Origin: Lachnospiraceae bacterium oral taxon 096
GTDB lineage: Bacteria; Bacillota; Clostridia; Lachnospirales; Lachnospiraceae
Assembly (NCBI GenBank): GCA_018141845.1
Contig: CP073340.1
Location: 1-64,000, forward strand
DNA: 64,000 nucleotides
Direction: 5' to 3'
The position numbers were made by a program, and so were the translations under genes. This document shows, one piece after another, positions 39,820-47,894 of the stretch. The stretch's first letter is position 1, and each line of letters begins with the position of its first letter. Under the pieces are notes generated by a model, which saw nothing but the letters and a program-made list of their open reading frames with translations, did not search any database and was not told the DNA's origin.

Positions 39820-41015
39820 TATTTATCACTCTTCCTTGCATTACAACTGCAGCAAAGAATCTGTAAATTCTCCACAACAGATTTACCGCCATTATTCATA
39901 GCAATAATATGGTCTACTTGGAAAGGAACTCTGGATCTGTCTGTAAATCCACAGCAGGCACAACGATAATTACCGACTTCATCAGTATACTTTTTAAAAG
40001 TTTCATCTCTTAAATATTTTTCATAATCAGGATCAATCTCACGAATTCTATGGAGCGGTAAATTTTCCAGCTTCTTGACTCCATCAACCATAGTTGGTCC
40101 TTCTTTCCAACCATCTATACCTGGATTTGCTAATTTCATCAACTCAATATCAAGCTGCTTTAAAAAATATATTTTTCTGCCAAAGAACAAGCTAAGCATA
40201 TTGTCGTCACCGGAATTCCATAGCTCATCAATGTATTCAGCCTTTTTACGTACCCCCATATCTTCATCCCAAATATGCCTTGCAATCTTTGATATATCCA
40301 GCTTATTTCTATCCACCTCTTCAAATGTATAGAATCTTGGTGCTTCCTCATATTGTGCATAGTATTTTATGATATTTATAACATCTCTGCTCTCATATGG
40401 CGGAATCATTTCACCACAGAAGAATGAATCCCTGCACTGTTCCTCCATTTCATCAAGCTGTTCTTTTGTCAGATACTCCTCTGTTACATCAAATGACTTG
40501 AACAACGAAGGAAGTGACTCCATAAGATTCTTATAAGCTTCCTGTGTGCTGTCATATACCATTACCTGATGTGAATGGTCTATTCTGTTTTCTTCCAGAT
40601 AATTAAATGCGTACATTCCTATAGGAATTCTTTTTTCAAAAGCAACTCTTTCCAAATCTATTGTATCTACCGAATTATCAAGTATTCTTGCAAACTCCTC
40701 AATCTTTGAGATTGCAATCAGTTGAATATCTCTTTTGATGCACTCGGAATCATCACTATCCTGAAATTCATTATCTCCTGCAAATAAACTTTCCGGATTT
40801 ACCCATGCAATATGCTCATTCCAATGATCTATAAATGAAACAATATATGCACTTGATTACCACCCGCTGCCATTCCTCGCAATGCTCTACCAACCATCTG
40901 TGTCATCAAAATAGATGAAACTGTAGGTCTTGCCAAAAATACTGTTTTTGTCTTTAGTAAATCAACACCCTCAGATATAACTATTATTTTAATACAAAAT
41001 AACGGTGTACCTTGG
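39819..41015 (-). pseudogene. C-terminal part of a DEAD/DEAH helicase-HNH nuclease fusion
   Basis: The 3' end encodes an intact HNH domain: YRCACCGFTDRSRVPFQVDH, then IIAMNNGGKSVVENLQILCC with CNARK. Before it, in another frame, stands a superfamily 2 helicase motif region: EGVDLLKTKTVFLARPTVSS and MTQMVGRALRGMAAGG (motif VI). A one-base frameshift near 40860 separates that region from AYIVSFIDHWNEHIAWVNP. Nothing upstream of about 41015 belongs to it. The likely N-terminus of the same gene (44018-43860) lies 3 kb away, so the gene was split by rearrangement. Helicase-HNH proteins of this kind are often found in defence-type islands. Confidence 0.75.
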
Positions 41016-41039
41016 TTAGGTCGAAAAGTGGGTGTAAAT

Positions 41040-41489
41040 CTATTTAATGACAGAATTATGAATATCCGTCAAAGCGCGTACTGTTTCAAACATTCCTCTA
41101 TTTTCATAATACTCTATCGCCTGCTTATACATGCCATTTTCATCCACAATAGTATCTTTGTGTTGATCAAATGATTTATCATACAAATCTTTTATCAACT
41201 CATAATCATTGAGTGTTTGTATTTTTTGAACATAAAATTTATGTGTTCTATAGCAATTATCATCTTCCCCATACCCTATCTGTGCATCCTCAATCCTTCT
41301 TCCATAAGAATCAACGAAACAAATGTTAAGTAAACTATCTCCAAAATGCTCCATTCCATTTCTCATCACTAATGAAAATACTACTTCATATTTAATAACA
41401 TAGTATGTTCCCTGAGGATGCGAGTCTGTGTATATATCATTTCTATTGTACTGTTTAAAATCCTTACTGTCGCTTATATTAAATCCCAT
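41040..41489 (-). pseudogene. 3' part of a gene split by IS copy 1
   Basis: This 149-codon part (MGFNISDSKDFKQYNRNDIY) reads directly on from the 5' part at 42828-43090 when the IS and one copy of the 3-bp duplication are removed: AAC GGC TAC ATG GGA. The restored protein would be about 237 aa with no frameshift. The family is not recognised. The fragment's apparent ATG at 41489 arises from the duplication and is not the original start. The first half carries acidic and Tyr-rich strands. Confidence 0.8.
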
Positions 41490-41580
41490 GTATAATGGTA
41501 TCGTAATTTAAGACACTTCAAGAGACATTTCTTAATGAATCTGATATACTGTAAACACTACAGAAAGAAGGATTTTTATT

Positions 41581-41928
41581 ATGTCTCGAACAAGAAGAAA
41601 TTTCTCCGCCAAATTCAAATCAGAATTAGTGATTGAACTGCTCAAAGGAGAAAAAGACTTAAATACAATCGCAACCGAAAACAATATTCAGCCAAATCTT
41701 CTCCGCAACTGGAAGAAGGAGTTCCTCGATAAAGCATCCGTGGTTTTTGATGACACACGAGAGGATAATCTGAAAGAAAAACTCGCTTTAGAGCGCAAGG
41801 AAAAAGCTGAATATGCGAAAAAAGTTGGCCAGCTCACCATGCAGGTGGATTGGTTGAAAAAAAAATCTGAAGAAACACTTGGACCTGACTACGAGAGTAA
41901 ATTTAGTCCAAAACCTTTTGAAGACTAA
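41581..41928 (+). CDS. IS copy 1 OrfA
   Basis: 115 aa. It has an HTH segment (LIELLKGEKDLNTIATENN-type, with NIQPNLLRNWKKEFLD) and a coiled coil (KEKLALERKEKAEYAKKVGQ). It ends 50 bp into orfB. A run of nine A (41857-41865) codes KKK; loss of one A would fuse OrfA to OrfB in a single frame, since the orfB frame is open from this run. Normal -1 ribosomal frameshifting would instead meet a TGA. Confidence 0.85.
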   Translation: MSRTRRNFSAKFKSELVIELLKGEKDLNTIATENNIQPNLLRNWKKEFLDKASVVFDDTREDNLKEKLALERKEKAEYAKKVGQLTMQVDWLKKKSEETLGPDYESKFSPKPFED

Positions 41929-42739
41929 AGAACTTCCAGTTAAAACAGGAGCTGCGCTTCTTGATATCAACCGTACCAGTGTGTATTACAAGGGCACGCC
42001 CATATCTCAGGAGGAGTTAGATTGCAAATCGATCATAGATCGATTACACACAGATAACCCGGCCTGGGGAGCACGACAGCTGTCTGCTCAGCTGAAGAAG
42101 CGTGGGCATCAGGTTGGCCGCCGGAAAACGCGCCGTTATATGAATGAAATGGGGATGGATCCAATCTATCCAAAAATGAACCTTTCTAAACGTATGCAAC
42201 AGGCTAAAGTCTGCCCGTATCTGCTACGAAACGCCGTTATCGACCGTCCTAATCAGGCATGGTCAATCGACATTACATACATCCCCATCAAGCACGGATT
42301 CCTGTATCTGACCGCTGTGATCGACTGGTACAGCCGCTGTATTGTTGGCTGGGAAGTCGATGATACTCTAGATACCAGAATGGTCATAACTGCGTTAAAA
42401 AAGGCGTTTATGGTAGCAAAACCTATTATCCTGAATTCGGATCAGGGCTGTCAGTTTACAAGCAATGAGTACATGAATTTCCTCAAAGAGAACCAGATCC
42501 GTCAAAGCATGGATGGTAAAAGCCGCTGGGCTGATAATATCATGATTGAACGATGGTTCCGGAGCTTCAAGTACGAGGAAGCATATCTGACCCAATACAA
42601 CAATATCCGAGAAGCAAGGAAGGCTATTGGGAAATATGTGCATACATACAACTTTGAACGTTGTCATTCAGCACTCAATAATCAGACACCGGCATCCTGC
42701 TATTATCCAATCCTGTTACTGGATGATCATGCAGCCTGA
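41879..42739 (+). CDS. IS copy 1 OrfB transposase
   Basis: About 286 aa from an apparent TTG at 41879. The DDE motif is intact: IDITYIPIKHGFLYLTAVID (first Asp), ILNSDQGCQFTS (second Asp) and DNIMIERWFRSFKYEEAY (Glu). An HTH_21-like region (WGARQLSAQLKKRGHQVGRR) precedes it. It is probably made as an OrfAB fusion through the A9 run, not from the TTG. All catalytic residues are present, so the element may be active. Confidence 0.88.
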   Translation: MDLTTRVNLVQNLLKTKELPVKTGAALLDINRTSVYYKGTPISQEELDCKSIIDRLHTDNPAWGARQLSAQLKKRGHQVGRRKTRRYMNEMGMDPIYPKMNLSKRMQQAKVCPYLLRNAVIDRPNQAWSIDITYIPIKHGFLYLTAVIDWYSRCIVGWEVDDTLDTRMVITALKKAFMVAKPIILNSDQGCQFTSNEYMNFLKENQIRQSMDGKSRWADNIMIERWFRSFKYEEAYLTQYNNIREARKAIGKYVHTYNFERCHSALNNQTPASCYYPILLLDDHAA

Positions 42740-42827
42740 GGGGGGAGTTTCTCCCCTACCCAGTTACATATATCAGTTCATTATAAAATGCTTAGATTTT
42801 TGTCTAGACAACTGAACCACTATAATG

Positions 42828-43090
42828 TAGCCGTTTAAATTACAATATGAAGTGACTTTAAGTTCACGTTTTCTTTCATAATGTTGCTTTATAGTTAAAT
42901 TCACAAAATATTCACGACTTATATCATTATCAATTACATAGCATGTATCAGCTACATATACATACATTTCAGTAAAATCTTCATTAACACTAAAATTATA
43001 TTTTACAAATACTTCATTACCAAGCTCAGGTAGTAATTTGTTAAAATCTTTTATATCCTCCGTTAATCTTACCTTGTGTTTATAATTCAT
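42828..43090 (-). pseudogene. 5' part of the gene split by IS copy 1
   Basis: 88 codons from MNYKHKVRLTEDIKDFNKLL to NLNGY at the insertion point. The open frame runs a little further into the IS. Joined to the part at 41040-41489 it gives a 237-aa protein. The mix of VKYNFSVNEDFTEMYVYVAD strands and acidic residues fits no family I recognise. The start is preceded by the decayed region at 43091-43396, with no good ribosome binding site. Confidence 0.75.
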
Positions 43091-43396
43091 TTAATTTAAG
43101 TCCTCCAAAAATAACTATTCCATAAATCTCTTTTCGCAGCGTTCTCTAATATCATTGAGCCATTCGCCCTTTTACTTGAAATAATGTGAGCCAGCAACTC
43201 CCCACTTAGTATTCGAGAGTTTTGTTGCCAATGCAGAAAGGGATCATACCTTTCCTTCGTACTGAACTTGCTTGTCAACAACAACACATACTTCTCCTGA
43301 AAACTCAGATGCAGTATTGTAGAACTCTATCTCTTCACCCTGCTAGATGTTACACATGGAAAATCTGAATGGTGCCTTAATCTCTCTAATAGAAGC
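43091..43396 (-). pseudogene. Decayed DUF4357-like C-terminal fragment
   Basis: The reverse frame reads coding-like blocks interrupted by several stops: ASEFSGEVCVVVDKQVQYEG, SLSALATKLSNTKWGVAGSH and KGEWLNDIRERC. The order VVxxxxVxYxGKxxSLSALAxKL followed by GxxYFxYxGxxLxDIRE resembles the DUF4357 module found at the ends of some restriction-type and AAA proteins. At least four stops or shifts make it a relic. Which gene it belonged to is unclear; McrBC-type proteins are one possibility. Confidence 0.45.
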
Positions 43397-43873
43397 CTAA
43401 ATCATAGCCTTCAGCTCGCTCAAATTTGTATCCTTCTTGGCCATATCTACAAAGAAAACATGTACTTTTGTACCATCCCCACTATCAAAGTGCAGTGGTT
43501 CGTGCATCTCTTCTGTCTTAGGGTATAGTACCCATACTTCTGGCACCATATCTCCCTCGGTATACTTTTTAGAATATGCATACATCTGATACATATCACT
43601 TGAGCTTATTCCATAGTTTTTACTTCGATCAGGAATAAGGCGTTTCCATTTCGTATCCAATACAACTGTTACATCTCCTCTCCTAATGACAATATCTGGT
43701 CGTAGTCTGAAGATGTTTTTTTCTTTTCTTCATGGCCCTCCTGGAATAAGAAATATCCCTTATCCTGAGCAGATACCTTCCAACCATCTGGTGAGAAGAT
43801 TTTTTTCATCTGTCGCGCCACATAGCTTTCATATACTTTTTCCATCGAAAAAAGTCTTCTTTATTAATCTTAT
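43397..43873 (-). pseudogene. McrC C-terminal remnant
   Basis: Reading down: FSMEKVYESYVARQMKKIFS, PDGWKVSAQDKGYFLFQEG, a frameshift in an A run near 43735, FRLRPDIVIRRGDVTVVLDT, KWKRLIPDRSKNYGISSSDM and YQMYAYSKKY. This is the nuclease half of the McrC family, the PD-(D/E)xK subunit partner of the McrB GTPase in modification-dependent restriction. The catalytic PDIVIRRG and LDTKWK elements survive. The N-terminal half and mcrB are absent. The helicase N-terminus is fused just upstream. Confidence 0.8.
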
Positions 43874-44018
43874 CAAGTGCTTCCATAGCCTTTTTTTGAT
43901 GCTCATAAGGGCTTCTTATATTTGTTCCGTTCTTAGGTAAAATATCACCGAAAGATTTCACTTCCACAAAAGTTTTTAAATCATTTACAGAGCCTGTTTC
44001 CATTCCCATTACCTCCAT
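43860..44018 (-). pseudogene. N-terminal fragment of a DEAD/DEAH helicase
   Basis: About 53 codons (MEVMGMETGSVNDLKTFVEV, then SPYEHQKKAMEALDKINKED) before joining McrC sequence in another frame at about 43865. The PYEHQKEAMxALDxINKED pattern is the N-terminal Q-motif-like segment of helicases of the type whose C-terminal half (with HNH) is at 39819-41015. The junction therefore looks like a deletion that fused the two genes. Confidence 0.6.
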
Positions 44019-44149
44019 TATAAATTTATTAATTTAATCTTATTTATATATTAATTGACATACCTATCATACTTTATATATCTGAATTTCTCAACTGTAA
44101 ACCTATACGTAATATGATATATATCCGGTATGTTTTAACAATGATGCTC

Positions 44150-44471
44150 CTACTCCGGCATCTCCAAAATATCCTCTATCTCTACTCCCTCACTTAATAC
44201 AATAGTTTTATTATATCCCTCATCACATAATAAAACTTCCTTTTCATAAGGGAAGTAGCTTCTGAGCCATTTTATAAACTCTGCATAATCATAGAGCCTG
44301 TTCTTTGAGTTAAAGTAATTTATCATGAATACACTTCTATCCCTTAGCATCCAAAGTTCAAACTCATACTCATCCTCGTAGTCTTCCCAACAAATATTGT
44401 ACCGACAGTCCTCATCATCCTTTACCGAAATACCGACTTTAGGAAATCTTTGTTTAATGTCATTATTAAAC
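44150..44471 (-). pseudogene. Hypothetical acidic protein truncated at 5' by IS copy 2
   Basis: An open frame runs from the IS boundary (FNNDIKQRFPKVGISVKDDE, NICWEDYEDEYEFELWMLRD) through MINYFNSKNRLYDYAEFIKW to a stop at 44150. The internal ATG at 44350 is not a convincing start, because the coding-like sequence continues upstream to the IS edge at 44471. The family is unknown, with pronounced acidity and many aromatic residues, similar in style to the gene at 39027-39236. Confidence 0.6.
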
Positions 44472-44556
44472 TATAGTGGTTCAGTTGTCTAGACAAAAAT
44501 CTAAGCATTTTATAATGAACTGATATATGTAACTGGGTAGGGGAGAAACTCCCCCC

Positions 44557-45417
44557 TCAGGCTGCATGATCATCCAGTAACAGGATTGGATAATAGCAGG
44601 ATGCCGGTGTCTGATTATTGAGTGCTGAATGACAACGTTCAAAGTTGTATGTATGCACATATTTCCCAATAGCCTTCCTTGCTTCTCGGATATTGTTGTA
44701 TTGGGTCAGATATGCTTCCTCGTACTTGAAGCTCCGGAACCATCGTTCAATCATGATATTATCAGCCCAGCGGCTTTTACCATCCATGCTTTGACGGATC
44801 TGGTTCTCTTTGAGGAAATTCATGTACTCATTGCTTGTAAACTGACAGCCCTGATCCGAATTCAGGATAATAGGTTTTGCTACCATAAACGCCTTTTTTA
44901 ACGCAGTTATGACCATTCTGGTATCTAGAGTATCATCGACTTCCCAGCCAACAATACAGCGGCTGTACCAGTCGATCACAGCGGTCAGATACAGGAATCC
45001 GTGCTTGATGGGGATGTATGTAATGTCGATTGACCATGCCTGATTAGGACGGTCGATAACGGCGTTTCGTAGCAGATACGGGCAGACTTTAGCCTGTTGC
45101 ATACGTTTAGAAAGGTTCATTTTTGGATAGATTGGATCCATCCCCATTTCATTCATATAACGGCGCGTTTTCCGGCGGCCAACCTGATGCCCACGCTTCT
45201 TCAGCTGAGCAGACAGCTGTCGTGCTCCCCAGGCCGGGTTATCTGTGTGTAATCGATCTATGATCGATTTGCAATCTAACTCCTCCTGAGATATGGGCGT
45301 GCCCTTGTAATACACACTGGTACGGTTGATATCAAGAAGCGCAGCTCCTGTTTTAACTGGAAGTTCTTTAGTCTTCAAAAGGTTTTGGACTAAATTTACT
45401 CTCGTAGTCAGGTCCAA
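44557..45417 (-). CDS. IS copy 2 OrfB transposase
   Basis: Identical in translation to the OrfB of copy 1 (286 aa), with intact first and second Asp (IDITYIPIKH; ILNSDQGCQF) and Glu (MIERWFRSFK). It probably needs fusion with OrfA through the nine-A run. Intact catalytic residues suggest the two copies diverged very recently. Confidence 0.88.
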   Translation of the reverse strand: MDLTTRVNLVQNLLKTKELPVKTGAALLDINRTSVYYKGTPISQEELDCKSIIDRLHTDNPAWGARQLSAQLKKRGHQVGRRKTRRYMNEMGMDPIYPKMNLSKRMQQAKVCPYLLRNAVIDRPNQAWSIDITYIPIKHGFLYLTAVIDWYSRCIVGWEVDDTLDTRMVITALKKAFMVAKPIILNSDQGCQFTSNEYMNFLKENQIRQSMDGKSRWADNIMIERWFRSFKYEEAYLTQYNNIREARKAIGKYVHTYNFERCHSALNNQTPASCYYPILLLDDHAA

Positions 45418-45715
45418 GTGTTTCTTCAGATTTTTTTTTCAACCAATCCACCTGCATGGTGAGCTGGCCAACTTTTTTCGCATATTCAGCTTTTTCCTTG
45501 CGCTCTAAAGCGAGTTTTTCTTTCAGATTATCCTCTCGTGTGTCATCAAAAACCACGGATGCTTTATCGAGGAACTCCTTCTTCCAGTTGCGGAGAAGAT
45601 TTGGCTGAATATTGTTTTCGGTTGCGATTGTATTTAAGTCTTTTTCTCCTTTGAGCAGTTCAATCACTAATTCTGATTTGAATTTGGCGGAGAAATTTCT
45701 TCTTGTTCGAGACAT
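45368..45715 (-). CDS. IS copy 2 OrfA
   Basis: Identical in translation to OrfA of copy 1 (115 aa), with an HTH domain and a coiled coil. It contains the same run of nine A (T9 on the + strand, 45431-45439), so the A9 length is shared by both copies and is not a random error in one of them. Confidence 0.85.
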   Translation of the reverse strand: MSRTRRNFSAKFKSELVIELLKGEKDLNTIATENNIQPNLLRNWKKEFLDKASVVFDDTREDNLKEKLALERKEKAEYAKKVGQLTMQVDWLKKKSEETLGPDYESKFSPKPFED

Positions 45716-45774
45716 AATAAAAATCCTTCTTTCTGTAGTGTTTACAGTATATCAGATTCATTAAGAAATGTCTC

Positions 45775-46809
45775 TTGAAGTGTCTTAAATTACGATACCA
45801 TTATATAGCGCTCGGTATTCTTATATTGGTGCTTCTTATGTTTACAGTTTATATGTATGTAAAACTTGTAATAGCTGTGAGAACAAATACTGAAGTTCCA
45901 AATTGGATGTACAAGATTGGACAGGTATTTAAAAGTAAAATCAATATCAATTACGAGGATTTTACAGAACCTGCAGCATTGTGGGATACCAATTTTTTTA
46001 TCCTTTGTTTTATTTTAGCCAATATTTTTTTCTATTTTGTAATGTATTATCAAACACAAAATTACAATAAAGCATTTTATATATGTGTAGGCTTGCAGGT
46101 AGTAGTTGTTTTGATAGCAATGCTATTCTACTTTATAGTAAAACTGATTTTATTTTTTGTATCTCATATATTGGGAATTTACAGGCCACTCTACTCACCG
46201 ACAAACGCTGTAATGGCAGGTATATTTGTTACTGCACTTGTATATACTCTATGGATGCTTAGAGTGGGACTTCCTGAAAGACCTGTAAATATACAAATAG
46301 ATAACAGCACTGTGGTTATAGGCAAAACAAAAGCCTCCTCTCTTTTAGCAGACGTCTTTACCTTTTACGGTAAAGATGCAGACAGTGAAATTGTAAATAA
46401 ACGAAACAGCCAACTTCACTACGGTGAACTTGTAGAGTTGCTTCGTGACGGAAAATCTTATGGATTTATGAGTATTACTCCTACATTTAAAAATTCTGAT
46501 AAACTCGAAAACTGTACCATAACATATTATGAAATAACGGGTGACAGTGAGGTTTTATCTCAGGTAAAATTTAATGACACAGCTCTATCAGGATTAAGTA
46601 TTCAAGATTTTGAAGACAGCGATCTGGCTGATATCTTTTCACTAAAGCCTTATAATTATCATCAGTATAAACGCAGTCCTTTGTATACCTTAAAACTGCA
46701 AACTGTAGGGTACTCACTGTGGAAAAGTTATAGCATTGAGGCGGATTTTTTTGAAAACAACTCAGTACACCATTATGGTGTCAGGGCACAGCATACTATT
46801 TGGGAATAA
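45775..46809 (+). CDS. Membrane protein, paralog 1, 5' end replaced by IS sequence
   Basis: Open from a TTG at 45775 inside IS copy 2; native sequence begins at 45806 (ALGILILVLLMFTVYMYVKL). Four membrane helices lie in the first roughly 180 residues, followed by a soluble domain (VNIQIDNSTVVIGKTKASSL, YGFMSITPTFKNSDKLENCT). It ends YGVRAQHTIWE, as does the next gene. About the first ten residues are missing compared with paralog 2, so translation may be lost or may use the IS-supplied start. No known family recognised. Confidence 0.7.
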   Translation: MKCLKLRYHYIALGILILVLLMFTVYMYVKLVIAVRTNTEVPNWMYKIGQVFKSKININYEDFTEPAALWDTNFFILCFILANIFFYFVMYYQTQNYNKAFYICVGLQVVVVLIAMLFYFIVKLILFFVSHILGIYRPLYSPTNAVMAGIFVTALVYTLWMLRVGLPERPVNIQIDNSTVVIGKTKASSLLADVFTFYGKDADSEIVNKRNSQLHYGELVELLRDGKSYGFMSITPTFKNSDKLENCTITYYEITGDSEVLSQVKFNDTALSGLSIQDFEDSDLADIFSLKPYNYHQYKRSPLYTLKLQTVGYSLWKSYSIEADFFENNSVHHYGVRAQHTIWE

Positions 46810-46821
46810 TGGGGGAATAAA

Positions 46822-47847
46822 ATGGGATTTACTGTATTCGCATTAATTTTTGGTCTTTTGGTTTTACTATGCTTTATATTAACAATCTATATGTTTTTTA
46901 GGCTGGTAATTGCAGTAGCTGCCGGTAAGGATGTTCCAAAACGGATGTACAATATCGGACAGGGCTTTCAAGGTAGAATACATATAGACTATGATGATAT
47001 TACCGAATCTGAGGCACTAAAAGCTGCATTATTATTTTTCTTCGTGTATGTTTTAGCAAATATCTCCTGCATAGGCATTATGTTTTACATGACAAATAAT
47101 TTTACCTTGTCACTTTATAGATGTTTAAGATTTCAGCTTGGACTTGCAGTAATAAGCTTGGTATTTTATCATCTCATTCAGCTTATTTCAGAACTTATAA
47201 GCAATCATAAAAATAAAATATTTCGACTCTACTCAGCTTCAAATGCTGTTATAGCCGGACTGTTTATTTCACTTTTTACTCTTACTCTCTTTGTATCTAT
47301 GATAGGTTTTCCCGAAAAGCCGGTCGTAGTACAAATAGATAAAAGCAATATAATTGTCGGCGAAACAAAGGCATCCACTCTTTTGTCTGACGGCTTTTAC
47401 TTCTCGGAAAAGTCTGCAGACAGCGAAATAGTAAACAATCGTAATGACCACTTTTATTATGGTGAACTTTTGGAAATATTTCGTGATGATAAATCCTACG
47501 GTTTTGTAAGTGTTACTCCTACATTAAAAGATAGCGATAAACTAAAAAACTGTACAATAACTTATTACAGGATTCCGGCAAACAGTGAAGCTTTATCAGA
47601 AGTTAAATTTAATAATACCGACCTGTCTAAACTGAGTATAGATGACTTTAGAGAAAGAGATTTGACGGATATTTTTTCACTACATCCGATTGAATATGAA
47701 GAAGTAAAGAATGATATTTCATTTACTCTTAAAATTCAGCCATCCGACTATGTTATATGGAAAAGATACAGTGTGGAAGCTGATTTCGATTCACTTTATA
47801 AACCTGATAAATATGGTGTAAGAGCACAGCATACAATATGGGAATAG
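46822..47847 (+). CDS. Membrane protein, paralog 2, complete
   Basis: 341 aa. Helices are at about 5-30 (FALIFGLLVLLCFILTIYMF), 72-92, 100-125 and 148-168, followed by a soluble C-terminal domain (about 175-341) with the shared blocks GETKASTLLSDGFYF, YGFVSVTPTLKDSDKLKNCT and the ending KYGVRAQHTIWE. It begins 12 bp after paralog 1, so the pair was one transcript. The ribosome binding site GGGGG lies upstream of the ATG. The tandem copies differ over their whole length, so the duplication is old. Function unknown. Confidence 0.75.
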   Translation: MGFTVFALIFGLLVLLCFILTIYMFFRLVIAVAAGKDVPKRMYNIGQGFQGRIHIDYDDITESEALKAALLFFFVYVLANISCIGIMFYMTNNFTLSLYRCLRFQLGLAVISLVFYHLIQLISELISNHKNKIFRLYSASNAVIAGLFISLFTLTLFVSMIGFPEKPVVVQIDKSNIIVGETKASTLLSDGFYFSEKSADSEIVNNRNDHFYYGELLEIFRDDKSYGFVSVTPTLKDSDKLKNCTITYYRIPANSEALSEVKFNNTDLSKLSIDDFRERDLTDIFSLHPIEYEEVKNDISFTLKIQPSDYVIWKRYSVEADFDSLYKPDKYGVRAQHTIWE

Positions 47848-47851
47848 ACAT

Positions 47852-47894
47852 AAAAACTGTAGTAGAAGCTATACTTCCGCTACAGTTTTTTAAT
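47852..47894 (+). terminator. Rho-independent terminator of the membrane-protein pair
   Basis: Arms AAAAACTGTAG (47852-47862) and CTACAGTTTTT (47880-47890) are followed by TTT. It ends exactly where the purB pseudogene begins, so the junction with the streptococcal DNA is at or near this hairpin. Confidence 0.75.

Larger units (their letters stand above)
41488..42827 (+). mobile_element. IS3-family insertion, copy 1, with 3-bp target duplication
   Basis: The element spans 41491-42824 (1334 bp), flanked by ATG on each side (41488-41490 and 42825-42827). Ends: TATAATGGTATCGTAATTTA and, reversed, TATAGTGGTTCAGTTGTCTA, imperfect inverted repeats. It is identical in the stretches compared to copy 2 at 44472-45805. 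The duplication and identity show recent transposition. Confidence 0.9.
44472..45805 (-). mobile_element. IS3-family insertion, copy 2, no target duplication
   Basis: Same 1334-bp element as copy 1, in opposite orientation. The flanking triplets AAC (44469-44471) and TAG (45806-45808) differ, so no target duplication is seen. The genes on both sides lack their 5' ends at exactly the IS edges. A deletion next to the element after insertion would give this arrangement. Confidence 0.9.

Noticed and set aside
41879..41881. TTG as the real start of IS OrfB
   Set aside because: No ribosome binding site precedes it; family members make OrfAB by slippage over the A run.
44150..44350. Complete 66-aa gene
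   Set aside because: Coding-like sequence in the same frame continues upstream to the IS boundary, so this is the 3' part of a larger gene.
41491..45805. The two inverted IS copies as a composite transposon carrying cargo
   Set aside because: Copy 1 has its own matched duplication (ATG/ATG), so it inserted alone; copy 2 has no shared outer duplication. The inside holds only broken genes.
41491..45805. Inversion of the interval between the two IS copies
   Set aside because: An inversion would have separated the ATG duplication flanking copy 1, but both sides still match.
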